The position numbers and the translations under genes are program-made. From Chitinophagales bacterium (GTDB lineage: Bacteria; Bacteroidota; Bacteroidia; Chitinophagales; BACL12), in contig JACJXO010000004.1 in the NCBI GenBank assembly GCA_020636645.1, positions 1 to 64,000 of the forward strand: a stretch of DNA of 64,000 bases. The letters are read 5' to 3'. Shown here piece after piece: positions 62,105 to 64,000 of this stretch. The notes under the pieces were generated by a model. That model was not told the origin of the DNA. It did not search any database and saw nothing but the letters and a program-made list of their open reading frames with translations. Numbering within the stretch: position 1 is the first letter of the stretch; each line of letters opens with the position of its first letter.

Positions 62105-63291
62105 GCCCCGAACGCATTAAGGAATTATCCAGACAGTATTTTGAACACGTGCGCACCCTGCGCAGGCACCTGCACAGCCATCCGGAGCTATCGTTCCAGG
62201 AACATGAGACCGCCGCATTTGTTGCTGAAGAACTCAGAAATATGGGCCTTCAACCGCATACAGGAATTGCCGGAACGGGCGTAACTGCTATTATAGAAGG
62301 TCAGGCAGGCAGCGCTGTGATAGCGCTCCGGGCAGATATGGATGCCCTGCCCATCCAGGAAGAGAATGAGGTGGAATACCGGTCTCAACACGACGGTGTC
62401 ATGCATGCCTGCGGACACGACGTACATACCAGTTCACTGCTGGGTGCTGCACGCATTTTGCAGGAAACAAAAAACAACTGGCGGGGAAGCATTCGCCTGA
62501 TCTTTCAACCAGGTGAAGAAAAACTGCCTGGCGGCGCCAGTACCATGATTGCCGAAGGTGTGTTGAAGAATCCTTCGGTCGATGGCATTTTCGGACAACA
62601 CGCATTTACACCTTATAAAGTGGGAACCGTGGCTTTCTGTCCCGGACGCATGATGGCCAGCACAGATGAACTGTACCTGACCGTTCGCGGAAAAGGCGGG
62701 CATGCCGCTTATCCGCATCTGCTGAAAGATCCTGTGCCTGTGGCTGCCCGTATCATTGATGCGCTGCACCAGATCACCGGCAGACTGATATCGCCGCTGG
62801 AACCTGCCGTAGTGTCCATAGGAAAAGTGGAAGCCAGAGGGGCTACCAATGTCATCCCCGATGAGGTACACATGGAGGGCACCGTGCGGGCCATGAATGA
62901 AGACATTCGCAATACCATACTGGAAGCGGTGGAACGCATCACCCGACAGACTGCTGCCGCTTCAGGTATGGAAGTGGTGGTTGATATACGCCGCGGATAC
63001 CCTTCTCTGGTCAACGATGTGGAGATGACCGGAAGAGCCATCGCCAGAGCAGAAAACTACCTTGGAAAAGAACAGGTATTCCTGGCAGAACCACGCATGG
63101 GTGCCGAAGATTTTGCCTTCTATTCTCAGGAAATTCCGGCTTGTTTCTACCGGCTGGGAACAGGCAATCCGGAAAAAGGGATCACCTCTTTCATCCATAC
63201 ACCCACCTTTGATATTGATGAAGATGCACTGATGACGGGTATGGGACTGATGGCCTGGAATGCCATAGAAGAACTTCAGTTCAGATCCTGA
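62101..63291 (+). CDS. M20-family amidohydrolase/peptidase
   Basis: A 396-residue metallohydrolase of the M20D (N-acyl amino acid amidohydrolase/hippurate hydrolase-like) group. Metal and catalytic motifs: MHACGHDVHTSSLLGAA (near 99-115), the catalytic Glu in FQPGEEKLPGGAS, AEPRMGAEDFAFYS and the C-terminal FIHTPTFDIDEDAL with the last His ligand. A dimerisation domain lies between about 175 and 290. No signal peptide is seen, so it is cytoplasmic. The exact substrate is unknown. Its stop overlaps the convergent truA by 16 nt. Confidence 0.92.
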   Translation: MSPERIKELSRQYFEHVRTLRRHLHSHPELSFQEHETAAFVAEELRNMGLQPHTGIAGTGVTAIIEGQAGSAVIALRADMDALPIQEENEVEYRSQHDGVMHACGHDVHTSSLLGAARILQETKNNWRGSIRLIFQPGEEKLPGGASTMIAEGVLKNPSVDGIFGQHAFTPYKVGTVAFCPGRMMASTDELYLTVRGKGGHAAYPHLLKDPVPVAARIIDALHQITGRLISPLEPAVVSIGKVEARGATNVIPDEVHMEGTVRAMNEDIRNTILEAVERITRQTAAASGMEVVVDIRRGYPSLVNDVEMTGRAIARAENYLGKEQVFLAEPRMGAEDFAFYSQEIPACFYRLGTGNPEKGITSFIHTPTFDIDEDALMTGMGLMAWNAIEELQFRS

Positions 63292-64000
63292 CGTTCCGGA
63301 ATATAGTCGTACCGTACATGATTCAGATAAAGTCCATGAGCGGGCGCTGATAATGCCAGCCGGAATCGCTGCTTCTCTCTGATGCCTTTTTCAAATTCTT
63401 CCAGACTCATTTTGCCTTCTCCAATCTGCAGCATCGCACCCACCACGAGCCGCACCATGCCACGCAAAAAACGATCGGCGGTAATACAGAATACCAGGTC
63501 GTTTCCCCGCTCTTCCCATTTCGCTTCATCTATCCGCACCAGCGTGGTCTTACTGCCGGCCTTGCTCTTGCAAAAACTGGGAAAGTCATGGAACTGCTGC
63601 AGGATGACACAGGCCTGTTGCATCCTGTCCAGATCCAGTTTGTGGAATGGTTTGTAATAGACATAACCAAAACGAAATACATCCTTCTGCCTGCAGAGAA
63701 CGTACTCATATGACCTGGAACGTGCATCAAAACGGCTGTGTGCTTTATCATGTACCGGCAATAACCGGTACACCCCGATATCCTTCGGCAGAAAAGCGTT
63801 CATGCGCTGTAAAAAGTCATCGGGAACAGGCATATCTGTATCAAAGTGCAGATAGAACTGAGATGCATGTACACCGGCATCTGTCCTTCCGCACCCGATA
63901 CAATGAATAGCATCACGTAGAATGGTACTCAGTGCCTTGTCAACCGTTTCCTGTACAGTAACCCCGTTGGGCTGCACCTGCCATCCATTGTATGCCGTGC
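63276..64000 (-). CDS. truA: tRNA pseudouridine synthase A, N-terminus beyond the window
   Basis: The frame reads leftwards from the window edge, starting within TAYNGWQVQPNGVTVQETV, so the start codon lies outside. About 241 codons are present of an expected 245-260. The catalytic Asp is in GCGRTDAGVHASQ, followed by FDARSRSYEYVL, FCKSKAGSKTT and RFLRGMVRLVVGAMLQIGEG, all TruA hallmarks. The enzyme modifies U38-40 in the tRNA anticodon arm. It converges with the M20 gene. Confidence 0.93.
   Translation of the reverse strand, partial: TAYNGWQVQPNGVTVQETVDKALSTILRDAIHCIGCGRTDAGVHASQFYLHFDTDMPVPDDFLQRMNAFLPKDIGVYRLLPVHDKAHSRFDARSRSYEYVLCRQKDVFRFGYVYYKPFHKLDLDRMQQACVILQQFHDFPSFCKSKAGSKTTLVRIDEAKWEERGNDLVFCITADRFLRGMVRLVVGAMLQIGEGKMSLEEFEKGIREKQRFRLALSAPAHGLYLNHVRYDYIPERQDLN

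Noticed and set aside
1..64000. Anti-phage or toxin-antitoxin system
   Set aside because: I looked for paired small genes, nuclease-kinase-helicase clusters and restriction genes and found none; the helicase (RecG) and RadC are housekeeping types.

Overview
The window is a gene-dense stretch of chromosome from a member of the Bacteroidota, probably on the Chitinophagia/Saprospiria side rather than a gut Bacteroides. The evidence is the gliding lipoproteins GldB and GldD, a PorP/SprF-type protein beside a giant secreted protein with a gliding-associated C-terminal domain, and two proteins with type A type IX secretion (T9SS) sorting domains. A MurF-alanine racemase fusion, an enlarged SecA, an IPExxVDY protein, a UpxY-type NusG paralogue and promoters of the TTTG-18-TAnnTTTG type point the same way. 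G+C looks close to one half. I see no prophage, insertion sequence, CRISPR array, tRNA or rRNA. The window cuts a gene at each end.

Layout. 1-4.8 kb: a partial gene, a spacer with palindromic repeats, then IPExxVDY-pyk-PCD (minus), an MsbA-like ABC exporter (plus) and HU (minus). 4.9-12.2 kb: a DNA-metabolism block, with recG, gldD, ssb and mutY on the minus strand, divergent from HU, a TPR protein, a 29-residue AURKAIP1/COX24-like protein and RNase G on the plus strand. 12.2-15.1 kb: a Crp-type regulator and a tight operon of three rhodaneses, a membrane hydroxylase and a small membrane protein. 15.1-25.6 kb: VIT1-type transporter, nadE, an outer-membrane barrel protein, gldB, apaG, gmk, yicC, an EamA transporter and a 1143-residue propeller-barrel fusion. 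25.6-33.7 kb: an MBL hydrolase, htpG, a TPR histidine kinase with a LEA2 lipoprotein, a wlbB-like/upxY pair, a lipoprotein and purN.

33.8-45 kb is a surface and secretion region: a 1164-residue SBBP/PKD protein with a type B sorting domain, its PorP/SprF partner, a PAS kinase, an EamA transporter and two Omp28-like proteins with CxxC thioredoxin motifs. 45-64 kb is mostly core: radC, rpsT, hutH, the elongasome operon purH-mreB-mreC-mreD-mrdA-rodA, murF-alr, secA, deoC, a SPOR protein, an M20 hydrolase and truA (cut off).

Themes. Cell-envelope construction (mre/mrd/murF-alr, SecA, T9SS cargo, gliding lipoproteins) dominates. Genes are packed tightly, with many 4-nt ATGA overlaps and several convergent stop overlaps. 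Most of the window is ordinary core genome. The parts worth a second look are the rhodanese/hydroxylase operon, the propeller-barrel fusion, terminators that abut the next start codon (gldD, nadE), hairpins around the RNase G gene, and the detached wlbB-upxY pair.
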